The notes under the pieces were generated by a model. It saw only the letters and a program-made list of their open reading frames with translations. It was not told the DNA's origin and did not search any database. Shown here one piece after another: positions 47,834 to 57,862 of a DNA stretch of 64,000 bases (its first letter is position 1; the number at the start of each line of letters is the position of its first letter). The position numbers were made by a program, and so were the translations under genes. The stretch spans positions 434,001 through 498,000 of the forward strand of contig JAHQVT010000010.1 in the NCBI GenBank assembly GCA_019634165.1, read 5' to 3'. The stretch is from Rhodospirillales bacterium. Its GTDB lineage: Bacteria > Pseudomonadota > Alphaproteobacteria > Rhodospirillales > Thalassospiraceae.

Positions 47834-49333
47834 TCAGATATCGAATTTGATGCCCTGAGCCAATGGCAGTTCGCGGGAATAGTTGATCGTGTTGGTCGCA
47901 CGGCGCATATAGCCTTTCCATGCGTCTGAACCCGATTCACGACCACCACCGGTTTCTTTTTCACCACCGAATGCACCGCCGATTTCAGCCCCTGACGGAC
48001 CGATATTGACGTTGGCAATACCGCAATCCGAACCGACAGATGACAGGAACAGTTCGGTTTCGCGAAGATCGGTCGAGAAGATGCAAGATGACAGGCCTTG
48101 GGGCACGTCATTCTGAAGGGCGATGGCTTCTTCAAGTGTCTCGTAGGTCATGACATAGAGGATCGGCGCAAAGGTTTCGTGCTTCACCGTGTCAGTCTGA
48201 CCGGGCATTTCGACCACCGACGGGGTGACATAAAATGCGTTCGGATATTCCGCTTCGAGTGTGCGTTCACCCCCATGCACTGTGCCACCATCTGCCTTGG
48301 CCTTGGTGAGTGCGGTCTGCATGTTGTCATAGGCATCCTTGTCAATCAGCGGTCCGACAAGCACACCGTCTTTAAGCGGATCACCGATTTTGACCGATTT
48401 GTAGGCTGCAATGATTTTCGGAAGAAGCTGGTCTTTAACATCCTTATGGACGATCAGGCGACGCAGGGACGTGCAACGCTGACCACAGGTGCCAACGGCC
48501 GAGAACACAACCGCACGCACAGACATATCAATGTCTGCTGACGGGGTTACGATCATGGCATTGTTACCACCCAGCTCAAGGATGGTACGGCCAAAGCGCT
48601 GTGCAACACGTGGGGCAACTTCGCGGCCCATACGGGTCGAACCGGTTGCGGAAATCAGGGCGACATCGCGGCTGTCGGTCATGATTTCACCGATTTCGCG
48701 ATCACCAACAATCACCTGATGCAGATTTGCCGGGGCATCGCCAAATTTCGCCAGCGCCTTTTCAACGATTTTCTGACAGGCAAGGGCGGTAACCGGGGTT
48801 TTTTCCGACGGCTTCCAGATCACGGCATTACCACAAACCAGTGCCAACGCAGTGTTCCACGCCCAAGGAGCGACCGGGAAGTTAAACGCTGTGATCAGGC
48901 CAACAACGCCCAAAGGATGCCAGTTTTCCATCATTTTGTGGCCCGGACGTTCGGACGCGATGGTCAGACCATAAAGCTGACGCGACAGACCAACTGCGAA
49001 ATCGCAGATGTCGATCATTTCCTGAACTTCGCCCAGACCTTCTTGATAAATCTTACCGCATTCAAGCGACACCAGACGCCCAAGTGGTTCTTTGGCAGCG
49101 CGCAGTTCTTCGCCCAACAGACGTACCAATTCACCACGGCGCGGGCCCGGAACCTGACGCCATGCGCCAAACGCCTTTTTGGCATTGCCGATAACATCAA
49201 GCATTTCTGCCGGTGTGGTTTCGGTGACAGAAGCAAATTCCGACCCGTCAACCGGGGTCTGAACTTTCAGCGTCCCGGTGGCAATTTCGGCGTCAGTTAG
49301 ACCAAGCTCGGTCAGGATGGATTTAAAACTCAC
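47834..49333 (-). CDS. ALDH7-type aldehyde dehydrogenase (aminoadipate-semialdehyde type)
   Basis: 499 residues from the GTG at 49333, chosen because GGGAG lies 7 bases upstream. General base Glu253 (LELGGNNAM) and catalytic Cys287 (CGQRCTSLRR) are intact. The C terminus YMRRATNTINYSRELPLAQG is characteristic of the ALDH7A1/AmaB/Pcd group that oxidises L-2-aminoadipate 6-semialdehyde (piperideine-6-carboxylate) to 2-aminoadipate. It follows a class III aminotransferase by 58 bases on the same strand. Other semialdehydes are possible. Confidence 0.9.
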   Translation of the reverse strand: MSFKSILTELGLTDAEIATGTLKVQTPVDGSEFASVTETTPAEMLDVIGNAKKAFGAWRQVPGPRRGELVRLLGEELRAAKEPLGRLVSLECGKIYQEGLGEVQEMIDICDFAVGLSRQLYGLTIASERPGHKMMENWHPLGVVGLITAFNFPVAPWAWNTALALVCGNAVIWKPSEKTPVTALACQKIVEKALAKFGDAPANLHQVIVGDREIGEIMTDSRDVALISATGSTRMGREVAPRVAQRFGRTILELGGNNAMIVTPSADIDMSVRAVVFSAVGTCGQRCTSLRRLIVHKDVKDQLLPKIIAAYKSVKIGDPLKDGVLVGPLIDKDAYDNMQTALTKAKADGGTVHGGERTLEAEYPNAFYVTPSVVEMPGQTDTVKHETFAPILYVMTYETLEEAIALQNDVPQGLSSCIFSTDLRETELFLSSVGSDCGIANVNIGPSGAEIGGAFGGEKETGGGRESGSDAWKGYMRRATNTINYSRELPLAQGIKFDI

Positions 49334-49391
49334 AGTAAAACTCCCTTCTTTTAAAACTTTCGGTGATTCCCACCGGACATTCCGTTGATAC

Positions 49392-50708
49392 CTATTCCGT
49401 AACCTGCGCCACCTTAGGCAACAGCTTGGCAATGATGGCAAAAGCCTCATCGACCTGATCGAACGGAATGGTCAAAGGTGCCAGCAGGCGCACCACATTG
49501 GCGTGCTCACCACTTGGCATTAACAATAGCCCGCTTGCACGGGCCAGTTGCAATAAGCTTTGCAGACGTTTAGGCGATGGTTTGCCATCATCTGCAATCA
49601 TCTCGAACGCGCGCATGGCGCCAATTCCGCGCATATTGCCGATCACTTGCCCGCCGGGCAGATCACGCAACCATGCGATATGGGTCGCGTATTTCTCGCC
49701 AAGCTGTTTGGCCCGGCTCAGAATATTTTCATCTTCAAGCACATCAAACACACCGGTCGCCGCCGCACAGGCCACCGGATTGCCGGAATAGGTCCCGCCA
49801 AGCCCACCGGGGGCAAGCGCATCCATAACGTCCTTCGCCCCAGTGATCGCGGCAAGTGGAAATCCACCGCCAATCCCCTTGCCCATGACAAGAATATCGG
49901 GTGCCACACCGGCATGCTCAATGGCAAACATCTTACCCGTCCGCCCGAACCCCGACTGAATTTCATCGGCGATCAACACCATGCCGTTTTCATCACACAG
50001 GCGGCGCAGTTCGACCAGAAAAGCCGCATCACAGGCGCGAAAACCGCCTTCGCCTTGCACCGGCTCAATCACAATGGCCCCGACCGATGCCGGATCGGCC
50101 GAGACGGCAAACAACTTGTCGATCGCTGCCATAGCATCGCCAACCGATACCCCGGTTTCAGGGCAAGGATATGGCAAATGCCAAACCGGCCCCGGAAGCG
50201 GCCCAAGCCCGGTTTTATAGGGTTTGGTCTTTCCAGTCAGGGCCAGTGTTGCCAATGTGCGACCATGAAACGCCCCGTCAAAGGCAATTACCCCGGTCCG
50301 CCCGGTAAAGGCGCGGGCAAGTTTCAATGCATTTTCCATGGCCTCTGCCCCGGAATTGGTCAGCATGGATTTTGCCGGACCTTCAATCGGGCAGTTTGTC
50401 GCCAACCAATCGGTCACGGCAACATAGGGTTCATGGGGCAGCGCGTTAAAGCAGCTATGGGTAAAGCGCTCGCACTGTTTGGCCACCCGCTCCATCACCA
50501 GCGGATTGCGATGCCCAACGGTCAAAACACCAATCCCGCCAATGAAATCGATGAAACGGTTGCCATCAACGTCCCATGCTTCGGCATTTAGCGCCCGATC
50601 CAGATACACCGGATGAAGGTTACGCACCCCTTCTGCGACCGATCCGGTCTGACGGTCGCGGAGGACGGCATTATCGTCTGCGGACTTGTTGGCATCATCA
50701 CGGGGCAT
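49392..50708 (-). CDS. Class III PLP aminotransferase (GabT-like)
   Basis: 438 residues from the ATG at 50708 (GGAG upstream); a TTG at 50753 is less likely. Motifs: TNSGAEAMENALKLARAFTG, HGRTLATLALTGK, VLIADEIQSGFGRTGKMFA with the PLP-stacking Asp, and the Schiff-base Lys in VMGKGIGGG. The family removes omega-amino groups (GABA, 5-aminovalerate, ornithine, lysine). Its place between an ALDH7 and an amino-acid oxidase fits lysine 6-aminotransferase activity, but GABA transaminase cannot be excluded. Confidence 0.92.
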   Translation of the reverse strand: MPRDDANKSADDNAVLRDRQTGSVAEGVRNLHPVYLDRALNAEAWDVDGNRFIDFIGGIGVLTVGHRNPLVMERVAKQCERFTHSCFNALPHEPYVAVTDWLATNCPIEGPAKSMLTNSGAEAMENALKLARAFTGRTGVIAFDGAFHGRTLATLALTGKTKPYKTGLGPLPGPVWHLPYPCPETGVSVGDAMAAIDKLFAVSADPASVGAIVIEPVQGEGGFRACDAAFLVELRRLCDENGMVLIADEIQSGFGRTGKMFAIEHAGVAPDILVMGKGIGGGFPLAAITGAKDVMDALAPGGLGGTYSGNPVACAAATGVFDVLEDENILSRAKQLGEKYATHIAWLRDLPGGQVIGNMRGIGAMRAFEMIADDGKPSPKRLQSLLQLARASGLLLMPSGEHANVVRLLAPLTIPFDQVDEAFAIIAKLLPKVAQVTE

Positions 50709-50771
50709 GTGGGGCGTGCTCCGACCTTTTGGGTTAAGAGTTTGATTTCGCAATATCGTTACGAAACCGAA

Positions 50772-51959
50772 TTAAATTACGTTTAGTTCCAACACCGGCG
50801 CATTGTCGCGGATACGTTCATAGCCAAACACGGATAGATCAAGGGTCTGATAAGCATTGCTCGCGATCAGCTCGGCAATGCCGCGCCCGACAGCCGGGCT
50901 TTGCTGCAATCCGTGGCCGGAAAACCCGTTAGCAAAGATAAAGTTGGTAACGTCCGTATGACGGCCAAGGATGGCGTTCTGATCCAGCAAATTATAGGAA
51001 TAATAACCGGCCCAGGCATTGACGACCTTGATCGCTTCAAACCGTTCACAACGTTCATAAAGTCCCGGCCAGATGAAGTCGTCAAACAGGCTGTGATCAA
51101 CCTCAAAATCCCAGCATTCCGGGTCACGATCTTTGGGCGGGGCGATACCGGTTATGAAAAACTCGCCTTCGGGGCGGACATAAAGCCCGCTTGGGTCAAT
51201 CAGCATCGGGCAGGATGCGCTAATGTCAGCAGCATCCCGGCAGTTAAACACGAAGATACAGCGTTTGCGCGGCTCAACCGGGATTTCAAGACCCGCCATT
51301 TTGGCAAGCTTTGATCCACCCGTTCCCGCGGCATTAACCAATGTGCCGCACCCAAACCGGCGTCCGTCTTTTAAAACAACACCGGTCACCTGATCGCCTG
51401 CGCGCACAACATCGACCACGTCACCGTCGATATATTCCGCCCCCCGACGGCGGGCTTGTTTGCGGAACGACTGCATCAGACAATAGGCGTCAAACCATCC
51501 CTCTCCCGTCCTGCCCCAACAGCCTGCTGCTAGGTCAGATACATTCATCCATGGGTATTTTGCCGCCAATTCATCAGGTTCCATCCAAACGATGTCGCCG
51601 CCAAATTCGACCTGCGTTGCGTGATTTTGGCGCAAGATGTCACGCCCAGGATCGGTCGCGAGAACCAGATAACCCTTTTCATGCAGGGAAATATCGACTT
51701 CCGCGTCAAGATCGCGTTTTAAATTACGCAGGAAATCAATGCCATAGAGCGACATTTCGATGTTAAGCGGGGTTGAAAACTGCTGACGGATTGATGCGGC
51801 GGAAAGTGCGGTCGAACAAAATTCGTAATTGGGATCTTTTTCAATCACCAAAACACGACCGTTAAAATCATCCCGGCCGGTCAGATGCCACGCGATGGAG
51901 CTGCCAATAACCGCCCCGCCGACAATGATCACATCATAGTTTTCGTCAACCAAACCCAT
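50772..51959 (-). CDS. FAD-dependent oxidoreductase, DAO family
   Basis: 395 residues. The N-terminal dinucleotide motif is VIIVGGAVIGSSIAWHL, with Glu at the end of the second strand (VIEKD); the C-terminal FAD loop FANGFSGHGLQQSPAVG is typical of glycine-oxidase/DAO-like enzymes. These oxidise secondary or primary amino acids such as sarcosine, proline or pipecolate. L-pipecolate oxidase (AmaA-like) is one possible role next to the ALDH7 enzyme. It is divergent from a GcvA-type regulator. Confidence 0.85.
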   Translation of the reverse strand: MGLVDENYDVIIVGGAVIGSSIAWHLTGRDDFNGRVLVIEKDPNYEFCSTALSAASIRQQFSTPLNIEMSLYGIDFLRNLKRDLDAEVDISLHEKGYLVLATDPGRDILRQNHATQVEFGGDIVWMEPDELAAKYPWMNVSDLAAGCWGRTGEGWFDAYCLMQSFRKQARRRGAEYIDGDVVDVVRAGDQVTGVVLKDGRRFGCGTLVNAAGTGGSKLAKMAGLEIPVEPRKRCIFVFNCRDAADISASCPMLIDPSGLYVRPEGEFFITGIAPPKDRDPECWDFEVDHSLFDDFIWPGLYERCERFEAIKVVNAWAGYYSYNLLDQNAILGRHTDVTNFIFANGFSGHGLQQSPAVGRGIAELIASNAYQTLDLSVFGYERIRDNAPVLELNVI

Positions 51960-52243
51960 TCTTGCGATCTCACCCGATACAGTGTTGAAGCCTTCTGACC
52001 GGCTTGTTTCCGGACATTTTTGTTATTATGCGCTGGATGCCGTCATCGTTAAAAAAGGGGGAGACATCCTTCCAAAACATTACAAACTGACAGCAATCCA
52101 GCGCGATGGTTCATCGCCCGAACACTTCATGTGGTGGCACGAGGGGGCTTGGAACCGTTTAAAACGTTACGCCTTGGACGAGAAGCAAACAAACGATATA
52201 TTCGCACCATATCATTCCATTTTGTTATGAACTGTCTTTGCCC

Positions 52244-53140
52244 ATGCGCCGCGTCCTGCCATCCCTGACTGCCCTGCAATTCTTTGAAAGTTCTGCACGC
52301 CATCTATCCTTTACCCGTGCGGCCGAGGAACTGAATGTCACGCAAAGCGCCATCAGCCGCCAAATCCGTGCGCTTGAGGAATATCTGGGTCGTGATTTGT
52401 TTCGTCGGGTAAAAAAGCGTTTGAAACTGACGGCAGCGGGCGAGGCTTATGCCGCACAGGTGCGTGATCTTTTGGATCGGGCAGAAGCCGCAACACTGCA
52501 AGTCATGGCCTATTCCGATGCAGGCGGGATGCTTAATGTCGGCACCCTCCCAACATTCGGCGCTCGCTGGTTGGTCCCGCGATTAGGCGATTTCAAAGCA
52601 ACCTGGCCTGATATTCAGCTTAATCTGATCACCCAAACACGTGAGTTCAATTTTGACCGCGAAGGCATCGATATCGCTATTCATTTTGGCGATGAAAACC
52701 TGCCGGGCTGTGTGTTTCACCGTCTGATGGGCGAAACCTTGATTGCGGTATGCGCGCCAAAACTGCTTAAGGAAAATGACGATCTGCCGATTGCCCGCGA
52801 ACGGGTGCGCAATTGCACACTTTTACAACATTCCACCCGCCCGCGCGCATGGCAGGATTGGCTGGCTGCAACAGGCGTTGCTGTGGTTGATGAATTGGCC
52901 GGTCCACGGTTTGAGCATTTCCACATGGTCATTCAGGCCGCGGTTGCCGGACTTGGATTGGCATTGTTGCCGGAATTTCTGGTGCGCGAAGAACTTGAAA
53001 ACGGTCGGCTGATTGCACCATTTGATGTCTCAATCCCCAACCATCACGCCTATTACGTTGTTTATCCCCATGAGAAGGAAAACAATTTTGCGGTTCGGGC
53101 TTTTCGGGACTGGTTGCTTGCAACTTGTAAAAACGAATAG
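52244..53140 (+). CDS. LysR-type transcriptional regulator, GcvA-like
   Basis: 298 residues from the ATG at 52244. The N-terminal winged helix (LTALQFFESSARHLSFTRAA, then NVTQSAISRQIRALEEYLG) is followed by the periplasmic-binding-like effector domain (about 90-295), with the GcvA-type FDREGIDIAIHFGDENLPG. It is divergent from the FAD oxidoreductase-aminotransferase-ALDH genes and is the natural candidate to regulate them. The shared region 51960-52243 (284 bases) holds no other supported gene. Confidence 0.92.
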   Translation: MRRVLPSLTALQFFESSARHLSFTRAAEELNVTQSAISRQIRALEEYLGRDLFRRVKKRLKLTAAGEAYAAQVRDLLDRAEAATLQVMAYSDAGGMLNVGTLPTFGARWLVPRLGDFKATWPDIQLNLITQTREFNFDREGIDIAIHFGDENLPGCVFHRLMGETLIAVCAPKLLKENDDLPIARERVRNCTLLQHSTRPRAWQDWLAATGVAVVDELAGPRFEHFHMVIQAAVAGLGLALLPEFLVREELENGRLIAPFDVSIPNHHAYYVVYPHEKENNFAVRAFRDWLLATCKNE

Positions 53141-53350
53141 GGCCGGCACAGTGCTATAAACCATTGATACTATTCTTATGGATCAGAATTTGATTGTCGA
53201 TTGAGGCACGCGTCCCTAATGTTCCTTTTGAATGGGAACTGTCACCGAAAAAATGTGCGCAGTCCCTATATAGAAAGAAGCTTTAAAAAAAAGCGCATCT
53301 GGGGGAATCCCGGTTCACATGCCGGGTGTTGGGAAAAGGGAATTCGGGCT

Positions 53351-55048
53351 GTGTCGTTACTTGAAGATCGTCTGGAACGATATGCTATCTTGCCGGCCAC
53401 TTTTGGCATCTTGCGCAAGGCAGCGCGCGATATTCACGATGGATCGGCCAAACGGGCCAAGAAGTTCTATGAAATCATCGCGCAAAAACCAGAAATTAAT
53501 CAGCCCGTCCTTGACGACCCAACACTTGATCAGCTTACCAATACCTTACAGGCACATTGGCAAAAGCTGTTTGATGGCAAAATCGACGAAGAATTCGTCA
53601 GCCAGTCGCTTGCCATCGGAAAGCGCCACGAAGAATTTGGCATAACCCCCAAACTTTACATCGCAGCCTATAACGCGGTTACCGATGCACTGATTGAAAC
53701 CATCATCGTCAAATTCCGCTGGCGCGCAGGCGAAGCTGCCAAGATCGTCACTGCCCTGACATCCGTGATGTTGCTTGATATCGAGTTGACCCTGACCGCC
53801 TATTGCGATGCCAGCGCTGAAAACCGCCATACTGCGTCTGAGAACGCCTTTGCTGATCAACAGCTTGACCGCACAATGGATCTATCGGTTGCCATCAATG
53901 AAAGTGCCATTTCCAACGCGCGCATGATGAACGTGATCGAAGATGTCGATCGCCAAGCCCAATCAATTTCTGCCGCGGTTGACCAGATGGTATCTGGCAT
54001 CAGTCACATTGCCGAAAATGGCCGGGCAGCGGCAGACAACGCCGAAGATGCAATCAATGTCACGCGCACCGGTCAGGAAACCGTCAAAGGTGCTGTCAAC
54101 AGCATGGACGAAATTGCCAATGTCGTAAGTGATGCGTCAAAGCGGGTTGATGTCTTGGCCGAAGCATCGGCAAAGATCGGTGAAATCGTTGAGTCCATCG
54201 AAGCAATTGCCTCGGAAACCAATCTTTTGGCCCTTAACGCGACGATTGAAGCAGCCCGTGCCGGTGATGCCGGAAAAGGTTTTGCCGTGGTCGCCAATGA
54301 GGTCAAAGCGCTGAGCCAACAAACCGCACGCGCAACCGAGGAAATCCGAACCCGTATCACCAATCTTCAAGACGAAACGCAGGGCATTGTCGATGCAATG
54401 AATTTGGGGACAGAGGCGGTTTCACGCGGTCAAGACGTCATGGGGGAAGTTGCGCGCGAAATCGGTGACATCGGCACCAAGATGGAAGACACCACCCAAC
54501 GCATTGCCGATATATCCAATATTCTTGATGAACAAAACCGCGCAACCGATGCCGTTCGCGGCGGCATTACGGGCATTGCCAACCAAACAGGTGGACAAGT
54601 CAGCGCGATCAGATCGGCGATTGAAACCGTCAGCGAGGTCGAACAACTGATCGATCAACAGGTTTCGGAACTGGTGCGCTATGACATTCCCAACCGCACC
54701 ATTCGCAGTGCGCGGGCCGAACACGCCGTTTATTTCAAGGCAGTTGCCGAAGTACTTGCTGGTCTGACCGACCCTACCAAGGTTGATATGGGGGCGGCTG
54801 AAGCCTGCCGATTTGGCAAATGGTATAGCAGCGACGCCGCCGAACCGTTCCGCAAACTACCCAGCTTTGCCACTGTGCGCGTTCCCCATGAAATGCAGCA
54901 CAAAGCTGGCCACGATGCCCTTTTGGCCTATGCCAATCACGATACGGCGGCCACCGAAGCCGCATTTTCCAAAATGGAAGCCGCAACCATCGACGTTTTG
55001 GCCGCCCTTAAACAGCTTGCAGCAGAAGCTCGTGAAATTGTCGCCTAA
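53351..55048 (+). CDS. Soluble globin-coupled chemoreceptor with CZB domain
   Basis: About 565 residues from a GTG at 53351 ([14 protein letters not shown]); the frame back to 53201 is not protein-like. Order: globin-coupled sensor (about 1-155) with proximal His93 in [18 protein letters not shown]; coiled coil; methyl-accepting signalling domain with the hairpin tip [20 protein letters not shown] at about 285-305; C-terminal CZB domain with His in [15 protein letters not shown] and [12 protein letters not shown] as zinc ligands. No membrane segment, so it is cytosolic. It should sense O2 (HemAT-like), with a second zinc-dependent input. Its stop overlaps the convergent hmuV stop. Confidence 0.93.
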   Translation: MSLLEDRLERYAILPATFGILRKAARDIHDGSAKRAKKFYEIIAQKPEINQPVLDDPTLDQLTNTLQAHWQKLFDGKIDEEFVSQSLAIGKRHEEFGITPKLYIAAYNAVTDALIETIIVKFRWRAGEAAKIVTALTSVMLLDIELTLTAYCDASAENRHTASENAFADQQLDRTMDLSVAINESAISNARMMNVIEDVDRQAQSISAAVDQMVSGISHIAENGRAAADNAEDAINVTRTGQETVKGAVNSMDEIANVVSDASKRVDVLAEASAKIGEIVESIEAIASETNLLALNATIEAARAGDAGKGFAVVANEVKALSQQTARATEEIRTRITNLQDETQGIVDAMNLGTEAVSRGQDVMGEVAREIGDIGTKMEDTTQRIADISNILDEQNRATDAVRGGITGIANQTGGQVSAIRSAIETVSEVEQLIDQQVSELVRYDIPNRTIRSARAEHAVYFKAVAEVLAGLTDPTKVDMGAAEACRFGKWYSSDAAEPFRKLPSFATVRVPHEMQHKAGHDALLAYANHDTAATEAAFSKMEAATIDVLAALKQLAAEAREIVA

Positions 55049-55920
55049 GCCAAGCTATCATCTAGATTGTGCTTTGCCTGACTGACCAGAACTGCGCCAC
55101 CATCAGGGTCAGAAATCGCACGGATCGGACTTTTAAACACTGCTGACAACAGGTCGGGACGCATAACCGTATCAACGGCACCGTCCGCGACCATTTCACC
55201 GTTCTGCAGAACAACAACTTTGTCGGCATAGGCCATGACCTGGTTAAAGTCATGCAGGATCATGAGAACACCGACGTTGTTTTGATGTGCTTCGCGTCGT
55301 GCGACGGCCAACAAGGTGTGCTGATGGGATACATCCAACCCCGAGGTCGGTTCATCAAGCAGCAAGAACCGACTTCTTATTGATTGACGATGAGCTTCCA
55401 TACCATCCGAACCCGTTACCAAAGTGCGCGCATAAGCATCAGCCCCGTCCATGCCCCAGACCTGAACCAATGCGCGCGCAAGATGGACGCGCTGTTTCTC
55501 CCCACCCGAAAGGGCCGGATACGCCCGCTCACTCAGATGATCAATATCGGCAAGTTCTATGGCACGTCGAACCAATTGCTGATCAAGTTGCCTTGTTGAT
55601 AGCTTACGAAAAGGCGACCGCCCCAAAGCAACGACGTCGCGCACGACAAACGGGAATGTCATAGAGGCTGCCTGTGGCATTACCGCCCGTTCTTGCGCCA
55701 ATTGCATTGCAGGGATACCCGAAATATCCCGTCCATTCTGGGTTACAGTGCCTTGAGCGGCATAAAGCTCGCCGGCAAGAACCTTTAGCAAGGTCGATTT
55801 TCCGGCCCCGTTTGGCCCCAACACCGCAAGAACTTTGCCCGGTTCCACCGCAACAGAAATATCGCGCAAAAGATGACGCCCGCGGGCCACAAAACTGATG
55901 TTGTCCGCAATCAGGCTCAT
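55045..55920 (-). CDS. hmuV: Haem ABC transporter ATP-binding protein
   Basis: 291 residues from the ATG at 55920, overlapping the hmuU stop (ATGA). Walker [10 protein letters not shown], signature [15 protein letters not shown], Walker [14 protein letters not shown] and [12 protein letters not shown] are present. Between signature and Walker B there is an extra stretch of about 35 residues ([16 protein letters not shown] onward), longer than the usual HmuV spacer. It powers haem import across the inner membrane. Confidence 0.95.
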   Translation of the reverse strand: MSLIADNISFVARGRHLLRDISVAVEPGKVLAVLGPNGAGKSTLLKVLAGELYAAQGTVTQNGRDISGIPAMQLAQERAVMPQAASMTFPFVVRDVVALGRSPFRKLSTRQLDQQLVRRAIELADIDHLSERAYPALSGGEKQRVHLARALVQVWGMDGADAYARTLVTGSDGMEAHRQSIRSRFLLLDEPTSGLDVSHQHTLLAVARREAHQNNVGVLMILHDFNQVMAYADKVVVLQNGEMVADGAVDTVMRPDLLSAVFKSPIRAISDPDGGAVLVSQAKHNLDDSLA

Positions 55921-56993
55921 AACCGACGCCTTTTCTTCTCGCGCATCAAAAGCCCAAGGAAAAATGGCCCCCCGACAATCCCGGTGACCAAACCAATCGG
56001 CAATTCCGCCGGAAGAACAATGATCCGGGCCACCGCATCCGCACAGGTCAGAATGATCGCACCACATATTGCCGATGCTGGCAGGACGTATCGATTATCA
56101 GGCCCGGTCACCAGCCGCACCAGATGCGGTGCGACCAATCCGACAAAGCCGATAATGCCTGACACGGCAACTGCCGCCCCAACCACAAGTGCGGTTACCA
56201 CCGTCGCCCGGCGTTTAAGATGCTCCACCTCGACACCAAGATGGCGTGCTTCGGCCTCGCCCAGCAAAAACAGGTTCAGTGGCGTTCCCAACCCTAGCAG
56301 ATACAAAACACCGCCAGTCATAACGACCAAGGCCGGCGTATCGGCCGGACCATTGCCCGACAACGCCCCCATCTGCCAAAATGTCAAACTGCGCAACTGG
56401 GCATCATCTGCCATATAGGTAAAGACACCCACCCCGGCAAAGGCAATGGCATTAATTGCAACCCCGATCAGCAACATGATTGCTGCATCTGTCTGACCAT
56501 CTTGACGCGATAAAACCCGGATAATGCCGGTCGCCAAAACAGCACCGCCAAAGGCCGCCATCGGCACACCATATGGCCCGACCACGGGGTAATAGCTGCC
56601 CAGAACAAGGTGTCCGACAACAATCATCGCCACCGCCCCAAAGGCAGCACTGGCCGACACCCCAATGATACCGGGATCGGCAATCGGATTGCGAAACAGG
56701 CTTTGCATTACCGCCCCGGCAAGTCCAAGGGCGGCACCAATGACAATCGCGCGCAAAATGCGTGGCAAACGCAATGTATCAAGCACACGGGCATCAAACC
56801 CATCAATACCCGTGCCAGAAAGACCGATGTGATGGGCGATATGAACAATCACATCCCCCAAGGCAATCTGCGCCCCGCCTGTTCCCAGCGAAATCACGAC
56901 CGCAACAATCAGCGCAAGCATCAAAAGGATCAGAACCACAACCCGATGATTGACCGGCATATGATCCCGAAGCGATGTTACCATCTGCTTCAC
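55917..56993 (-). CDS. hmuU: Haem ABC transporter permease
   Basis: 358 residues from a GTG at 56993 (an ATG at 56984 is the alternative); about ten membrane helices. The FecCD loop AVMQSLFRNPIADPGIIGVS and IGFVGLVAPHLVRLVTG are diagnostic. It starts 5 bases after hmuT and overlaps hmuV. A homodimer forms the inner-membrane haem channel in this family. Confidence 0.95.
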   Translation of the reverse strand: MKQMVTSLRDHMPVNHRVVVLILLMLALIVAVVISLGTGGAQIALGDVIVHIAHHIGLSGTGIDGFDARVLDTLRLPRILRAIVIGAALGLAGAVMQSLFRNPIADPGIIGVSASAAFGAVAMIVVGHLVLGSYYPVVGPYGVPMAAFGGAVLATGIIRVLSRQDGQTDAAIMLLIGVAINAIAFAGVGVFTYMADDAQLRSLTFWQMGALSGNGPADTPALVVMTGGVLYLLGLGTPLNLFLLGEAEARHLGVEVEHLKRRATVVTALVVGAAVAVSGIIGFVGLVAPHLVRLVTGPDNRYVLPASAICGAIILTCADAVARIIVLPAELPIGLVTGIVGGPFFLGLLMREKKRRRL

Positions 56994-56998
56994 AACAC

Positions 56999-57859
56999 CT
57001 ACTGCCCTTGTTCTTGTTGATGCAGTGAAGCGGCCAATGCGCGGATTTCAGATGCCGATTCCGGTCCAAAACCAAGGATCGTCGATGACGACACCGTAAG
57101 AACCTTACCCATCGCAACAGCCTTGTTCAGCCCAAGAACCGGATCGCCTTTCAGGCCTTCCAGCCCACCAAAATGATCAACGGTGGATTGCGGCACCAAG
57201 ACATAATCCGACTGATCTGCAGCGATTATTTCCGAGGAAACCGGTTTGAACCCATCAAAGGCAGCCATGCTGTTGGCACCACCAATCAGATCAATGATCT
57301 CCGCAGCGGTCGTGTGCTTACCCGCCGAAAGCGGCCTGCCATGACCAACCGCCATCAGGAAAACGATGTCGGGTTTCTCATTCCCGGCCAAATCAGCCAG
57401 ACCCGCTACATCATCGCGTACCTTTGCAACAAGGGCGGCGGTTTCATCGGGTCGCCCCAATGCATCCCCGACGATGGCGATGGCATCCGGCAGGTTCTTG
57501 ATCTCGTCCAGCGATGGCAGTTTGACGATCGGAATGCCAAGATCACCAAGTTCTTTCAACACCGTGTCTGGTCCGGTTTTTTCAACCGCAACAATCAGAT
57601 CCGGCTTAAGACTGATGATCCCCTCGGCGGCCAATTGTCGCATATAGCCAACTTTGGGAAGGGACGGCACCGGTTCGGGCCGCGTACTGGTGGTATCCGT
57701 TGCAATCACACTATCGCCAGCCCCAAGGGCAAAGACAATTTCGGTTGCAGGTGCGCCAACGGTGACAACACGACTTGGACGCTCAGCGCCATAACTTGGC
57801 ACCCCAAAACCGATAAAACCGGCTAGAACCAATAAAAAGACAATAGGACGATGCTGCAT
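56999..57859 (-). CDS. hmuT: Haem-binding periplasmic protein
   Basis: 286 residues from the ATG at 57859, supported by GGAG 6 bases upstream inside the end of hmuS. Signal peptide about 1-25. The two-lobe TroA-type fold reads RPSRVVTVGAPATEIVFALG and LKPDLIVAVEKTGPDTVLK. HmuT delivers haem from the receptor to HmuU. Tyr residues (GYMRQL; SDYVLVPQ) could ligate haem; which one does is not determined. Confidence 0.93.
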   Translation of the reverse strand: MQHRPIVFLLVLAGFIGFGVPSYGAERPSRVVTVGAPATEIVFALGAGDSVIATDTTSTRPEPVPSLPKVGYMRQLAAEGIISLKPDLIVAVEKTGPDTVLKELGDLGIPIVKLPSLDEIKNLPDAIAIVGDALGRPDETAALVAKVRDDVAGLADLAGNEKPDIVFLMAVGHGRPLSAGKHTTAAEIIDLIGGANSMAAFDGFKPVSSEIIAADQSDYVLVPQSTVDHFGGLEGLKGDPVLGLNKAVAMGKVLTVSSSTILGFGPESASEIRALAASLHQQEQGQ

Positions 57860-57862
57860 CAA

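Noticed and set aside
51982-52230. 82-codon frame between the FAD oxidoreductase and the LysR gene
   Set aside because: TTG start, no ribosome site, no homology-like pattern; lies in a divergent promoter region.
53309-53326. Five-bp GC hairpin just upstream of the chemoreceptor start
   Set aside because: Short stem that could occur by chance; no riboswitch-like conserved core seen around it.
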